This document shows, one piece after another, positions 17,601 through 26,344 of a DNA stretch of 64,000 nucleotides. Numbering within the stretch: position 1 is the first letter of the stretch; every line of letters begins with the position of its first letter. This DNA is from UBA9676 sp963730065. Its GTDB lineage: Bacteria; Actinomycetota; Actinomycetes; Streptosporangiales; Streptosporangiaceae. Under the pieces are notes generated by a model, which searched no databases, was not told the DNA's origin, and saw only the letters and a program-made list of their open reading frames with translations. The stretch lies in assembly GCA_963730065.1 (NCBI GenBank), contig CAVSQL010000020.1, positions 186,001 to 250,000 on the forward strand, written 5' to 3'. Both the position numbers and the translations under genes were made by a program.

Positions 17601-18484
17601 ACCGCGGACTTGGTGAATGCGTCCAGAACCTGGACCGCCCGCTTGGTCAGCACGCGCGCGAAGACCCGCCGCTCCAGGGCGGCCTGGTCTGGCTCGGAGT
17701 CCTGCCCGGGTCGGGCACCGTTGCCCTGGCCAGCCGACGCAGCCTGGGCGGGCCCGGAGGGGACAGGCTCGAGCAGGCCAGCGTAGGACCCGAGCAAGTC
17801 GGCGAGCTCGCGCCGGGCCGTTCCGATCCGCTGCACGGGACCACCCGGCGCTTGCTGCCCCGCTGTATCCCCCGTCACGACCGCCTTGGGGACGTTCTCG
17901 CTGCGAAGCAGCCGGTAGATGGCCGCCGCCAGCAGCAGCCGCTGGTCACGTGAGGCGCTGACGCCGAGCCGACCGAGGTCGGGCAGCCGGGCGACGGCGA
18001 TGTTCACGATGGTCTCGGCCAGTGCCGCCGCGACGCGATGCCGGACGTCGGCGTTCGGGAGCGTCGCTAGTAGTGCCCCGCTGGCGTCAGTCACGGTGCA
18101 TGTCGCGAACGGGTCGGGCTCCAGGTACCGCGACTGTAGCGGCGGAAGGACCAGGACCGGGAGCCACAGCTGGCCGGTCCGGCCGCGGAACGCCTCATGT
18201 GCGATCCGGCTCAGGTCTACGTCGATCTTGATGGTCGTCTCGACCGTATCCGACCGGGCGGTATCAATGATCTCCGAGGTGGCGCGCGCCCACTCGTTAT
18301 TGGCGATCAGGAACAGCAGCTCACGCCCGAGGGCTGAGTCCTGGTCATAATTGGCGTCCTGCCAGCGGAATTCCTCCGGGGTGATCTGCCCGATCAGGTA
18401 ATCGAGCTTTCTCGCCAGGACCTGCTGCGCCGCGCGGTCCTTGTCCTCTGAACCTGTCGTATCCATCACGATGCCAGCAGCCAC
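14690..18484 (-). CDS. Large membrane protein of unknown function (1264 aa)
   Basis: An N-terminal soluble region of about 550 residues contains the early motif LDYLIGQITPEEFRWQDANY and later WLRPSTLNRVLPRARLEIDL. A cluster of roughly four membrane helices lies around residues 555-668 (GWMSVMLMSVVFAFFLIGRL; NLLIGILILPTVVLAVALAF; LLWVACWALGAIAFQLVLQW). A C-terminal soluble region of about 600 residues follows, with a Pro/Gly-rich linker. Its end has two stretches resembling ACT-type ligand-binding folds (WRLLAICSDWRSAEEIEVLD ending HGKLVILLLG; LLRVRMRTPDRAGATLEVIE). No nucleotide-binding or protease motif is seen. The GTG at 18484 has GAGGGGGAG 7 bases upstream; an ATG at 18466 is the alternative. 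I do not recognise a named family; the ACT resemblance is by eye only. Confidence 0.75.
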   Translation of the reverse strand: MAAGIVMDTTGSEDKDRAAQQVLARKLDYLIGQITPEEFRWQDANYDQDSALGRELLFLIANNEWARATSEIIDTARSDTVETTIKIDVDLSRIAHEAFRGRTGQLWLPVLVLPPLQSRYLEPDPFATCTVTDASGALLATLPNADVRHRVAAALAETIVNIAVARLPDLGRLGVSASRDQRLLLAAAIYRLLRSENVPKAVVTGDTAGQQAPGGPVQRIGTARRELADLLGSYAGLLEPVPSGPAQAASAGQGNGARPGQDSEPDQAALERRVFARVLTKRAVQVLDAFTKSAVVVVAADRARTPTVLTVTVPSRPLREQQPPPSERRTRGLLRWLRPSTLNRVLPRARLEIDLLLPSADADRQVQVNLPDGVSFDPWQKQDRQAELDIRAGPPPPVTQLGYLMDQLTAAPEEWPAELYRALGDLTCAKAAATRETLRDHRAVPRHLREPTDPRPQLPTREVGDRLDRLVDILSKISAGLPIAAARQDLAQAWEQHEDWLGTPMQRRTTTDTVSPDVVVARARMIEDVSQRGAPYQATIGVQVAVTDSEYFSVARFSGWMSVMLMSVVFAFFLIGRLSGIASQQVSAEVLAFVLTLFAAVQAGRMERPDRSTLRGLLAQASNLLIGILILPTVVLAVALAFSRGLLWVACWALGAIAFQLVLQWLLSQRQRLDTGQQGQTPDALRMQLCNLLRTDTPDYSHAEVLHSTWWRSTTADALLVGRPAYGYIVWQHGATLRSLLHSGRPADDPASPALSAGSRSERWRLRRAAGQLTQPTGTPRGGPDGPAPGRPDPGAPRAGGLPPSDGQGGADGEPPASLLEQPASVLALQRSGTIAQSVTFAVFRDQPKGDWDAATEEVHQVDLDASQLAPASDVSGVVGVFLGLPKDAGLLTLAGHPVTAVLRAASDHSRLSILEIQLPVPAPSVAYTGLQWTRVQVGLRDGDYARLASFLNDMQALAVGPVAPGLVIGVQTVSEGIPRILNPPPAAANPGPVAEQAKTRPARPVLASDLDVVAGSGLHRTEKASEQTWRLLAICSDWRSAEEIEVLDGLDPGLELAGLTTAILHGKLVILLLGHRPGGRGGHDKALLEPAGSDGQVIVYLDKWQSRQQLGEGHKQPLLRVRMRTPDRAGATLEVIESLRETLQEMAPGSLTDRDWKVWYTRTVVTTGHAVVIQLTVRLAVNPATTPPHHPIEHWGQAEMSRIERRALALAASKMAASGTGSVADLGLDAPEDTVISVSLITTPDLDEPSVSDPGLTEAATAP

Positions 18485-18855
18485 GGACGTTCTCCCCCTC
18501 GCGAGTCGCACCAGGCCACAGCCCGGTCGCTCCTGGTCACCAGGATGACACATCCGGCAGATATGCGGTATCGCGGCGGAAAACCGCGACAGCAGAGGAG
18601 AAAACGGAAACCGTCACCGCAGAGGAAAAAGACAGACCGCCTGGAAATGACCAGTTCCGGGAACCATAGGCTCGGGTTATGACGGCTCCGGCGGCCGCCT
18701 CGACGACATTCAGCAGAGGCCAGCTCAGCATGGAGACCCGCCGCATCGGCGTGCTGCCGACCTCCATCCCGCCAGGAACCGCCGCGGCAACTGCAGCTGG
18801 TGAACCAGGAATCGTGCTACGACGCCGACGCCAATGACGATCTGCCGGTCAGCTT
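18485..18855. other. Intergenic upstream of the large membrane protein
   Basis: No gene seen. It contains two near-copies of GCAGAGGAgAAAACG close to 18590-18630 and must hold the promoter of the minus-strand gene starting at 18484. Confidence 0.4.
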
Positions 18856-19151
18856 CCTAGCGATCCTCGGTCCCCAACTTCTGCACACTTGAGTCAAGTT
18901 TTCGGGGGGCGTACCGTCGAAGACGTCCGCTCCACATTTGCAGGCAGAGTCCTGACCAGCCACTTTGGGTGGCACGACCGGTCGCATACGTCGGCCGGAC
19001 CTTGGCGCAGCGGGCGGCGGCGGTCAGTCGATCTTGACCGCAGGTCCTGCGTCAGCTTGCGCCCAATTCGGCCGTTACGCTATTCACGCAGGTCAGCCAG
19101 CTGACTTGGCGGTCCGAGGCGGAGCCTCACTGGTACGGCAGCAGCCATTCG
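18856..19151 (+). repeat. Left 300-bp inverted repeat
   Basis: Starts CCTAGCGATCCTCGGTC and includes CACTTGAGTCAAGTTTTCGG, CTCCACATTTGCAGGC and GAGGCGGAGCCTCACTGG. Pairs along its full length with 22261-22560 in reverse orientation. GAGGCGGAGCCTC is itself a small hairpin. Confidence 0.88.
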
Positions 19152-19316
19152 TTAGCCTCGATGTTTCGCGATCTTGAACTATCCGGCTGAGACTGCGGCC
19201 GTTTGCTGATTTTCAGCGCCTGGCCGTGCTGAGCTTCCCGACTGTCGCGCCGGGTGGGCGGGGTTCCATGGGCCCTGGGTTTGTCCTTCCTGGTCGCAGG
19301 GGCGGTTTGGTGGTGG

Positions 19317-20753
19317 TCAGCCAGGTGCGAAGGCCTGCAGGCGGGTGATCGCGGTGGTGAGCTGGGAGGCCCAGGGCCAGGTCGCGGCGAGGCGCAGCCG
19401 CAGGCGGCGGCCGCTGCAGACCAGGCGCCCGGCGGCGGAGAACATCCGCAGCCGCAGCCGTTTGGGTTCCCAGGCGCGGGCGGGGCCGTCCAGGGCGAGC
19501 ATCTGCATCCAGGCCAGCAGTTCGCAGGCCATGGCGACCAGCTCGCACCAGATCTGGTTCTGGTTAAAGACGTGCAGCGGGAGGTTGCGCAGCCCGGTGT
19601 CTTTGGCGTTGCGGATGCGGTCTTCGCAGCGGGCGCGGCGGCGGTGCCGTAGTTCGAGGTCAGCGAGCTGCCCGCGCCAGGCATCGGTGGCGAAAGCGGT
19701 GAACCGGTGGCCGCCAATGTCGGTGAACCGCAGCTGGGCGCCGGGGTGAGGGCGTTCCTTGCGGACGATCACCCGCATCCCCTCCGGCCAGCCGGCCAGG
19801 CCCAGCAGGCCGGTGAGCTCGGCCACCCAGGCGCCTGGCCGTGCCTGGCCGCCGGCGTCATAGGCCGGTTCCCAGATGCGGTCTGGCAGCTGGAGGATCG
19901 CCTGCTGCATCTCGTCGGTGATGGTCATGCCGATGGAGTAGTGCAGGCGGCGGCCCGGGCTGGCCAGCCAGGCCAGGAACTCGTGCGTGCCGCCGCCGGA
20001 ATCGGTGCGGATCAGCACCCGCCGCCGCGCCCGCGCGGCAGTTGGGCCAGCGCCAGCCGGGTCACCTCGATGTGCTCGGCTGCGGTGTTCGACCCGGCGT
20101 TCCCGGGGCGCAGCACGATGGCCAGCGGCTCCCCGCCTGCTGCGGCGCCGTGATCGGCGAACGCGGCGAGCGGATGGAACCCGAACGTTTTCTTCCAAGT
20201 GGAAGCGGCTTTCTCCTTCTCCGAATGCGCGAGCACGATCGTGGCATCGAGGTCCACCGGGATCAGGCTCCCGTCCGCGCCAGGCGCGCGCTCCAGCCAG
20301 CGCCCAGGCGCGCTCACGGGCGGCAGCGCGGGCCTTGCGGATCGCCCGCAGCGCCCGCGGCGCATCCGCGGCCAGCGCGCTGATCAGCCGGGAGATCACC
20401 GGATCAGAAGCCACCGGCCCGGCCAGCTCCGGCTGGGCGCGCAGCACCGCGACATCAGCCAGGCAGTCCCCGCCCAGCCCCAGCGCCATGGCCAGGTCGG
20501 CAATGATCTTCCCCGGGTCGTGCACCGCCCGCGGCGCCCGCCACCGCGTCAAAGCGCCGGACAGACCCTGGCCCAGGCCCGTCACCTGGAGCGCTTCGGC
20601 CAGCAGCAACCCGCCAGCCTGCGACACCAGCCCCTTCCCGTCGGCCGACACAGTGATCTTGGAGCGGAGCCCGGTATTCTTCACCTTGAAAGTGCCTTCG
20701 GTTTGGCGTGGACAGGAACCTAGACAAGTCCCATCCTCCCAGGCCAAAGGCAC
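19317..20753 (-). pseudogene. IS1380-family transposase with two compensating frameshifts
   Basis: The N-terminal part (VKNTGLRSKITVSADGKGLV) and C-terminal part (RIRNAKDTGLRNLPLHVFNQ; NQIWCELVAMA) are typical of IS1380 DDE transposases. Between about 20281-20292 and 20020-20042 the true protein continues in another frame, where the catalytic Asp region is found (GSLIPVDLDATIVLAHSEKE; FHPLAAFADHGA). The long open frame is therefore continuous but encodes nonsense across the catalytic core. Two indels restore the frame without restoring the protein. The second catalytic Asp region (VLIRTDSGGGTHEF) is in the outer frame. It is dead. Confidence 0.85.
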
Positions 20754-20756
20754 TTT
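20689..20756. repeat. Imperfect inverted repeat at the start of the IS1380 gene
   Basis: AAAGTGCCTTcgGTTTGGC at the left pairs with CCAGGCCAAAGGCACTTT at the right across a loop of about 30 bases. It lies at the very start of the transposase frame and may be an element end or a regulatory hairpin. Confidence 0.5.
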
Positions 20757-20804
20757 TTATATGTAAAAGATCAAGGTCAGCCGGTCACTGGCGAAAGCCC
20801 GAGG

Positions 20805-22192
20805 TTAGCTGACCAGGGCAATCTCGCGAGTCAGTCGTGTGCGCTGGTGGTACCAGCGCGAGCGGGCTTGGCGGCGGCGGCGCCAGTTCAGCCAGTGCCC
20901 GGCGGCGCGGGGCGGTGGTGGGTGGGTGAGCAGGCGCCCTGTTTCTGGGACGGTGAGTGGGATCATCGCGGGGTCGGCGGGCGGTGGCTGGTCCGGCCGG
21001 GCCGGTGCCCGGGCTTGGGTGCTGGTGCGGCGGCGCAGCAGCGCGGCGGTGATAGCGCAGATGGCCAGGGCGGCCATGACCAGCACGGTGTGCCGGGCGA
21101 TCGCGGTGTAGCGGCGGACCTGGGACTGGTCCAGGCCGAAGCAGCCCTTGCTGAACTGGAAGTTCTCCTCGGCCGGCCAGCGGAGCCCGGCGGCGCGGAT
21201 CAGCCGGGACAGCGACAGCGGCTGGCCCTGGGGCACGTGACAGTAGTGAAAGGCCAGCTCGCCGGTCACGCGGTGGCGGCGGATCAGCAGGTAGTGGCGG
21301 GCGGAGGTGGTGGCGATCCAGGCCCACGCATACCAGCGCTCACCTTTGGATCCCTTCCCGGCGGAACGGATCTCCCAGCGGCGGCCGCCGGCCAGGAACC
21401 GGGCGGCCGCTTGCTTGCAGGACAGCGTCACCCCGCGGGCCACGGTGAGGTGGAAGTTTGCGGGGACCCGCAGCACATAGCCCTGGCCGCGGCCTTCCAG
21501 GTAGGCGCGCAGCTGGGTGCAGCTGCCGTAGACCTCGTCCCCGCAGACGTAATCCAGCTCGACGCCGTCAGCGAAGACCTCGGTGAGCAGGTCGATGGCC
21601 AGCTGGCCCTTGGTGCGGAACACCAGATCCGGCGGCAGGCCCATCACCAGCGACTTCACCGGATCGCCGATCTGCTCGCGCGGGATCCACTGCCGGGCCG
21701 CGATCAGCGCATGCCCGGCCTGTTCCCGCACATACGCCAGGTGCACCGTGGTGATCCCGTTGGCCACCTTCCCCGCACATCCCAGGTAGTGCCGTTTGAC
21801 CCCGGCGGTGTGCTCACCCTGCTTGACCTGTCCGGTCTCATCGACCGCCCCCACCGCCAGGCCACGGCGGCCAGATCGCCGTGCCGCCTCATCCAGGCCC
21901 GCCACGGCGAACCGGCGCACCGCCGCCATCGCCGCGACGCTGTCCCAGCAAGCCCGGTTGAGCAGCCGCTGGGTCTTATCCGGCGAGCGGTCCCAGCGTG
22001 CTCGGCGATCGTCCAACCGTTGCGCCGGGGGATCTGGCTCATCAGCGCGGCGGCGTACTTGCCCGCCTGCAGCCACGGCTCCACCCGCGCAAAGCACGGC
22101 CGCAGCCCTCCCAGCAGTTCAGCCCGCTTCCGCCAGCCCAGGCCGGCACCTATCCTGGCGGCAGCAGCCGCCCTCGATTGTGTTGTCGTCAC
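20805..22192 (-). pseudogene. IS701-family transposase, one-base deletion
   Basis: The N-terminus reads MTTTQSRAAAAARIGAGLGW and runs to NGWTIAEHAG. There the family continues with a GD-x-[TS]-PD motif, but a base is missing near 21991-21994, and the sequence resumes in the next frame as DRSPDKTQRLLNRACWDSVA. The rest is well preserved: catalytic region VGAVDETGQVKQG, GDEVYGSCTQLRAYLE and the C-terminal RWPAEENFQFSKGCFGLDQS. Apart from the one indel it is full length (about 460 residues), so the inactivation is probably younger than that of its IS1380 neighbour. Confidence 0.88.
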
Positions 22193-22260
22193 ACACGCAT
22201 GATCGCGAGGCGGCTGCGCCAGCCGACCCAGATTCCACCGCTCCGCCGCAGCTCACAACC

Positions 22261-22560
22261 CGAAAGGCCGCTGCCGTACCAGTGAGGCTCCGCCTCGGAC
22301 CGCCAAGCTGATGTGGCTGACCTGCGTAAATAGCGGGACCGATCGAACTTCGCGCAAGCTTACGCAGGGACCCGCGGTCAAGATCGGCCGACCGCCACCA
22401 CCCGCTGCGCCAAGGCCCGGCCGACGTAAGCGACCGGTCGTGCCACCCCAAAGTGGCTGGTCAGGACTCCGCCTGCAAATGTGGAGCGGGCGCCTTCGAC
22501 GCTACGCCGCCCGAAAACTTGACTCAAGTGTTCAGAAGTTGGCGACCAAGGATCCCTAGG
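22261..22560 (-). repeat. Right 300-bp inverted repeat
   Basis: Reverse-orientation partner of 18856-19151. It ends CCTAGG at 22560 and carries CTTGACTCAAGTG, GGCCGACGTAAGCGACCGG and CCAGTGAGGCTCCGCCTC. It abuts the 5' side of the IS701-type gene. Confidence 0.88.
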
Positions 22561-22661
22561 GGTCGGACGAGGCCGGGCTACCTGTTCGCCCGGCGCTCGG
22601 CTCGCCGGTTGGACTACGCGCCTCAAATCATTGCGGAAGCATCTCCCCTTTACTGAACAAT

Positions 22662-22719
22662 GAGTGACTATGTGAGCGAGTGCATAAGCATGCGCTCGCG
22701 CGATACCCTCATTTCGGCA
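22662..22719 (-). repeat. 58-bp dispersed motif, copy C
   Basis: Perfect GCATAAGCATGCG at 22682-22694, 13 bases, then CTCATTTCGGCA (one mismatch) at 22708-22719. It lies about 120 bp past the end of the decayed lsr2, the same arrangement as copy A with the intact lsr2. Copies A and C also share the next bases, GATCCGGG. Confidence 0.8.
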
Positions 22720-22839
22720 GATCCGGGTGGGCTTGTCGTCTATGGACGGTGGAGAAGGCCAACCGCACGCGGGACTGCCTACCAGGGCCACGGACATCGG
22801 GTGCGGGGCTGGGTTGGCCGGCCCGTGCTGAGCGTGATC

Positions 22840-23060
22840 AGGACCTTGGGTAGCGGCTTGGTACTGCTCCACGACGCTGGCGGGATGCGTCCGCGGGCGC
22901 TGACCGCAAGTGCCATGGTCTTTCGCCCACGCCCGGATGTCGCCGTTGCGCTCCCGGCTTGCTGCAGCCGTCCGGGCCGGCGGCGCTGGCCCGGCCTTGC
23001 GGGCGTGGTCGGTGAACAGGGGCGAGCTTTGCGGCGGAACGCCGCGGCGTAGCCACACCA
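22840..23060 (-). pseudogene. Decayed lsr2 paralogue
   Basis: Pieces of Lsr2 appear in successive frames: AAAFRRKLAP (end of the N-terminal domain), FTDHARKAG, NGDIRAWAKDHG, SARGRIP and ASVVEQYQAAT. The first 40 or so residues (MAQKVTVEL...) are missing and there are several frameshifts. Over the remaining stretch it closely parallels the intact lsr2 at 2163-2489, including the downstream 58-bp motif, so the two loci are likely duplicates of one module. Confidence 0.85.
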
Positions 23061-23507
23061 GCACATCTCACGGCACCGTCAGCACAGCCCGTTGACATGC
23101 ACGGTGAAGATCACTTACACCAAGCGGCGGGGACGCGGCCAGGAAGGGGGTCAACAGGCCTCCCTGACTCGGCGAAGATGGACCGGAACATTCGCTTACC
23201 TGGGGGGGAGGCGGAGATGGCCTGTGTCACGGCGGGCCTGAGCAGCGATGGTGCCGGGACCTATCCTGGATCCGCGCATACGGGCCCAGCGTGCACGAGC
23301 GCGCGAACCGGGTACCCGGAACCGGCCGGGCCTGTGAGCCTGCGGCTGCCACACGAGGAGTCGGCCATGGCCTCATCACGGGCCGCGCCGATGTCGGTCT
23401 GCCACTTTGGTTCCCGTCTGGATCACACTTGTCCGACCACCCTCTGGGTCAGTTGCGCAAGGAAGCACTTAAGTGTGGCATCGCCGCACCTCTGAGGAGA
23501 GCCACAA
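23061..23507. other. Intergenic upstream of the membrane/TPR operon
   Basis: No gene recognised. It ends with GAGGAGAGCCACAA, the ribosome binding site of the gene at 23508. Confidence 0.4.
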
Positions 23508-24293
23508 ATGGCCACCACTGAGCAACCCCATCAGGGTGCAGATAACAGCGCAACGCCGGCAGCAGCTCAAAGTGGGCAGCCTGAGCCAAGTGCGCAGCCT
23601 GAGCCAACTGAGGCAGGAAGCGGGAAACCGGACCATGCTCCCGGTGATCGGTTCCGGACCCGCACTGCCATGCTGATCGCGGCTATCGCCATCCTGGGTG
23701 CGATAACGACCTGGCAGGCCGAGGTGGCCGCCACCAAGGCGGCCGAGCTCACACAGCGAGGTATCGTTATCGCGATTAACCTTGCAGCTGAGAGAACCCA
23801 TGATCGTGGTATGGCAATGGGTGAAGCAGCCGACGTGACGCGCGTGCAGCAGCTACTGGATGAGCGAGACCTATTCAAGAAGCAACTGGCCCTGACTCCT
23901 CCCGGCCCCGCAAAGGACCAGCTGAAGACCGAGTCCAATGTTGCGTCCTGGGTCGCAGAATGGGAATCGTGGAACAACTGGCCGGAGAGAAACTACCTTT
24001 ACAAGTCCAATATCGATATCGCGCCGAACTACAATATTACCCGCCGTACTTCCGACCTTGTATCAGCATCACGCGTGCCTACCAATTCAGCTTCCCTCTT
24101 CAGCCAGGCCGATAGCCAACAACAGAAACGCCGTAATCTTCTGTGGCTGGACCTTGGCCTTGTTATAGGCCTTGCGTGCGCAACGGTGGCCCATCAGCTA
24201 GCGAGGCGCGGCCGCCTGCAGACCTCTTGCGCCGTGGTTGGTATTGCCATTTTCGCCCTCGGCGTCATCGCCCTTGTGACTCTTGAGGTATGA
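23508..24293 (+). CDS. Membrane protein of unknown function, first gene of operon
   Basis: A 261-aa protein with an N-terminal disordered region of about 50 residues rich in Gln, Pro, Ala and Ser. One membrane helix follows (AMLIAAIAILGAITTW), then a helical extracytoplasmic domain of about 130 residues (VTRVQQLLDERDLFKKQL; NWPERNYLYKSNIDIAPNYN). Two closing helices end it (LDLGLVIGLACATVAHQL; CAVVGIAIFALGVIALVTL). This layout resembles DUF4337-like membrane proteins, but I do not claim membership. It overlaps the next gene by four bases (ATGA). Base composition is visibly lower in GC than the window average, suggesting acquisition. It has a good GAGGAG ribosome binding site. Confidence 0.75.
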   Translation: MATTEQPHQGADNSATPAAAQSGQPEPSAQPEPTEAGSGKPDHAPGDRFRTRTAMLIAAIAILGAITTWQAEVAATKAAELTQRGIVIAINLAAERTHDRGMAMGEAADVTRVQQLLDERDLFKKQLALTPPGPAKDQLKTESNVASWVAEWESWNNWPERNYLYKSNIDIAPNYNITRRTSDLVSASRVPTNSASLFSQADSQQQKRRNLLWLDLGLVIGLACATVAHQLARRGRLQTSCAVVGIAIFALGVIALVTLEV

Positions 24294-25897
24294 ACGTGGA
24301 AGACCATATCCATGACGCCATCGAGCATCTGCGGGATGCCGAAGAAACTCCTGAGCAAACCACCAAGGTGCGTGTCACGGTCCTCATCCTGGTGATAACG
24401 ATTCTCGGGACTATCACCGCGATCCTGGCTGCTCGGGCGGACGCTCAAGCGGTCACGACACAGCAACATCAAGAGGTCCACGCCCTGACTGCACAGCAGT
24501 ATCAAGACGCTGAGGCTGCCTACCTGCTGACTAATACCGAGAGCAACAACCTATTCCAGTTCGACTTTGACCGTGCTGGGGCATGGTGGATCGAGAGGGC
24601 CACCTCGCCGCCCCGGATGGTTCAGGCCATGCGAGCAGAGTGGGTTCGGCGCTCGCAAGCCTGGAATCCAGTCATCAACGCTTCGAATAATGGTTACTGG
24701 AGCATGTTTACCGCCGCCCAGAAAAGCGGGGAGCTGGCGATCGTAGAGGGTCAGGTAGTTGCATCATTGAGGGATAAGGAAGACGGATACATCGCCGGTG
24801 CGGCTGTCTTCGCGGTGTCTTTGTTCCTTGTCGGGCTGATCCTCGCCACCCATCAGCAGTCCAGCCGGCGGATTTTTTTCATAGCGGCCATACTCCTAGC
24901 CGTATTCGCAAGTGTCCGGGTAGCGATAATCTACAGCCAGGGAACTCCAGGCATGACCTCCCGGACGCTGACCGCCTACGCTAACGGCCAGACATCACTG
25001 ATCGAGCTTGAATATGGACCGGCCGCTACGTCGTTCAAGCGGGTGGTCAAGGCTCGCAGGGATACGCCCGAAGCGTGGCTTGGGCTTGCTGAATCCCTCG
25101 ACGGGAGGCCTTTCCCCAGCCGTTCGGAATTGGCGCAGGCGATTGCGGCCTATCGGCAAGTGATAGCGGATGGCCAAGGCTCTTTGGTAGCCCGTAACAA
25201 CATGGCCTCTGATGAGCTATTCCTGGGGCGCCTGCGCGAAGCGAGGCAAGATATCCTCCTAGCGCTTAAGACACAAAATGACGTCAACTGGTCATATGCG
25301 GAAGGCAGCCTCGCCGAGATTAATATGGCAAGCGGAGATCTGCCCGTCGCATACAAGGATCTCACCACCGCTGTAGACCGACTAGACAAGGGCGACACCG
25401 GCGCCGTGGAAGCTTTCTTCGCCGTCCTCCGCAACGACGGAGCCTATTTCCAGCGAACGGGAATGGCGAAGGCGCGCTGGCAACCCTTCTACGCTCGGGC
25501 TCAAGAAATAGAGGCTAGCTTTGACGCCCTCGGCACAGCAGCACCTGGCACCGGGGGACGCGCGGCTATCAGCGGCCTCAGCATAAAATACTACAATATC
25601 GACAAAGTAGGGCAACAAGGGATCGTGCGCTTTCGCTTCACCTACCACGGTTTCAGCAAGCCTGGTATTTTCAGCCTCCGAACATATCAAGAATCTGCTG
25701 GTAACTATTCACTGGTTGACGCGGCATCGGTCCCAAGAATGACCAATTGGCCCTGGGGTAACGGCAGCGGCTCATACACCTCGTACGTTCCACTGAACGT
25801 TTACACTGGAGACACGTATCATATCGAGTTCTACTGGAATGGTAATTTGCTCGTCTCGGTACCGGTGAACGTCTTATCCAGCCACCGGTCACCTTGA
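24290..25897 (+). CDS. Membrane-anchored TPR protein with C-terminal extracytoplasmic domain
   Basis: A 535-aa protein. It has a short N-terminal helix and a membrane segment (VTVLILVITILGTITAILAA). A helical loop resembling the first gene's external domain follows (EAAYLLTNTESNNLFQFDFD), then two more membrane segments (AGAAVFAVSLFLVGLILAT; FFIAAILLAVFASVRVAII). TPR-like helical repeats come next (AATSFKRVVKARRDTPEAWL; LGLAESLDG; ARNNMASDELFLGRLREARQ). A beta-rich C-terminal domain of about 120 residues ends it (IVRFRFTYHGFSKPGIFSLR; YTGDTYHIEFYWNGNLLVSV). The paired membrane topology and ATGA overlap suggest a complex with the upstream gene product. The C-terminal fold is unknown to me. Confidence 0.75.
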   Translation: MNVEDHIHDAIEHLRDAEETPEQTTKVRVTVLILVITILGTITAILAARADAQAVTTQQHQEVHALTAQQYQDAEAAYLLTNTESNNLFQFDFDRAGAWWIERATSPPRMVQAMRAEWVRRSQAWNPVINASNNGYWSMFTAAQKSGELAIVEGQVVASLRDKEDGYIAGAAVFAVSLFLVGLILATHQQSSRRIFFIAAILLAVFASVRVAIIYSQGTPGMTSRTLTAYANGQTSLIELEYGPAATSFKRVVKARRDTPEAWLGLAESLDGRPFPSRSELAQAIAAYRQVIADGQGSLVARNNMASDELFLGRLREARQDILLALKTQNDVNWSYAEGSLAEINMASGDLPVAYKDLTTAVDRLDKGDTGAVEAFFAVLRNDGAYFQRTGMAKARWQPFYARAQEIEASFDALGTAAPGTGGRAAISGLSIKYYNIDKVGQQGIVRFRFTYHGFSKPGIFSLRTYQESAGNYSLVDAASVPRMTNWPWGNGSGSYTSYVPLNVYTGDTYHIEFYWNGNLLVSVPVNVLSSHRSP

Positions 25898-26344
25898 CCC
25901 GTCTCGGCCGCGTACCTTGGGTGCCCATTCCTCTAACTCGGCCTCGATGTAGCGGTAGCCGAACCGCTCGTGGATGTCCTTGCTACTCCATTTGGGCGGA
26001 ATGCCCGTACAGAAGCAGCGATCCGTACGGGTACTAGGCCAAAGTCCACTCTTCACGAATGAACATGCCAGTTGACCCATAAGCATGCGTTTACGATGTG
26101 CCCTCTCTTCGGCAGAAGAGTAAGATCCAGCGCGTGGCGGGGATCTCGGGCACCCGGTTGGGTAAACCCAGGTCCGCGACGTGATGTACAGAGAAGACCT
26201 CTTCCATGTCCGCACCGCCAATGGTCCGCTGCAGCAAGCGGACGTTCGTTCATGATCATCGATATGTTGCTGGATCTCTCATAGAAGCTGCTGGCTGCCT
26301 TGCCGTGCGGCACTCAACTGTGACTCGATGCGCTTTGGAAAGCC
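25898..26344. other. Intergenic between converging genes, with motif copy D
   Basis: No gene recognised. It contains 58-bp motif copy D (26057-26114) between the TPR gene and the NACHT gene, which converge on this gap. Confidence 0.45.
26057..26114 (-). repeat. 58-bp dispersed motif, copy D
   Basis: CCATAAGCATGCG at 26077-26089 (first base changed), 13 bases, then CTCTCTTCGGCA at 26103-26114. The upstream part GAATGAACATGCC fits the consensus. It lies 231 bp past the NACHT stop codon. Confidence 0.75.

Larger units (their letters stand above)
18856..22560. mobile_element. Composite element: two dead transposases between 300-bp inverted repeats
   Basis: The outer ends are inverted repeats at 18856-19151 and 22261-22560, highly similar by eye (about 85%). 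Inside are a frameshifted IS1380-type transposase (19317-20753) and a frameshifted IS701-type transposase (20805-22192), both on the minus strand. No other gene is inside. The structure could be an old composite transposon, or two insertions into a long palindromic element. Neither transposase looks functional. Confidence 0.7.
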
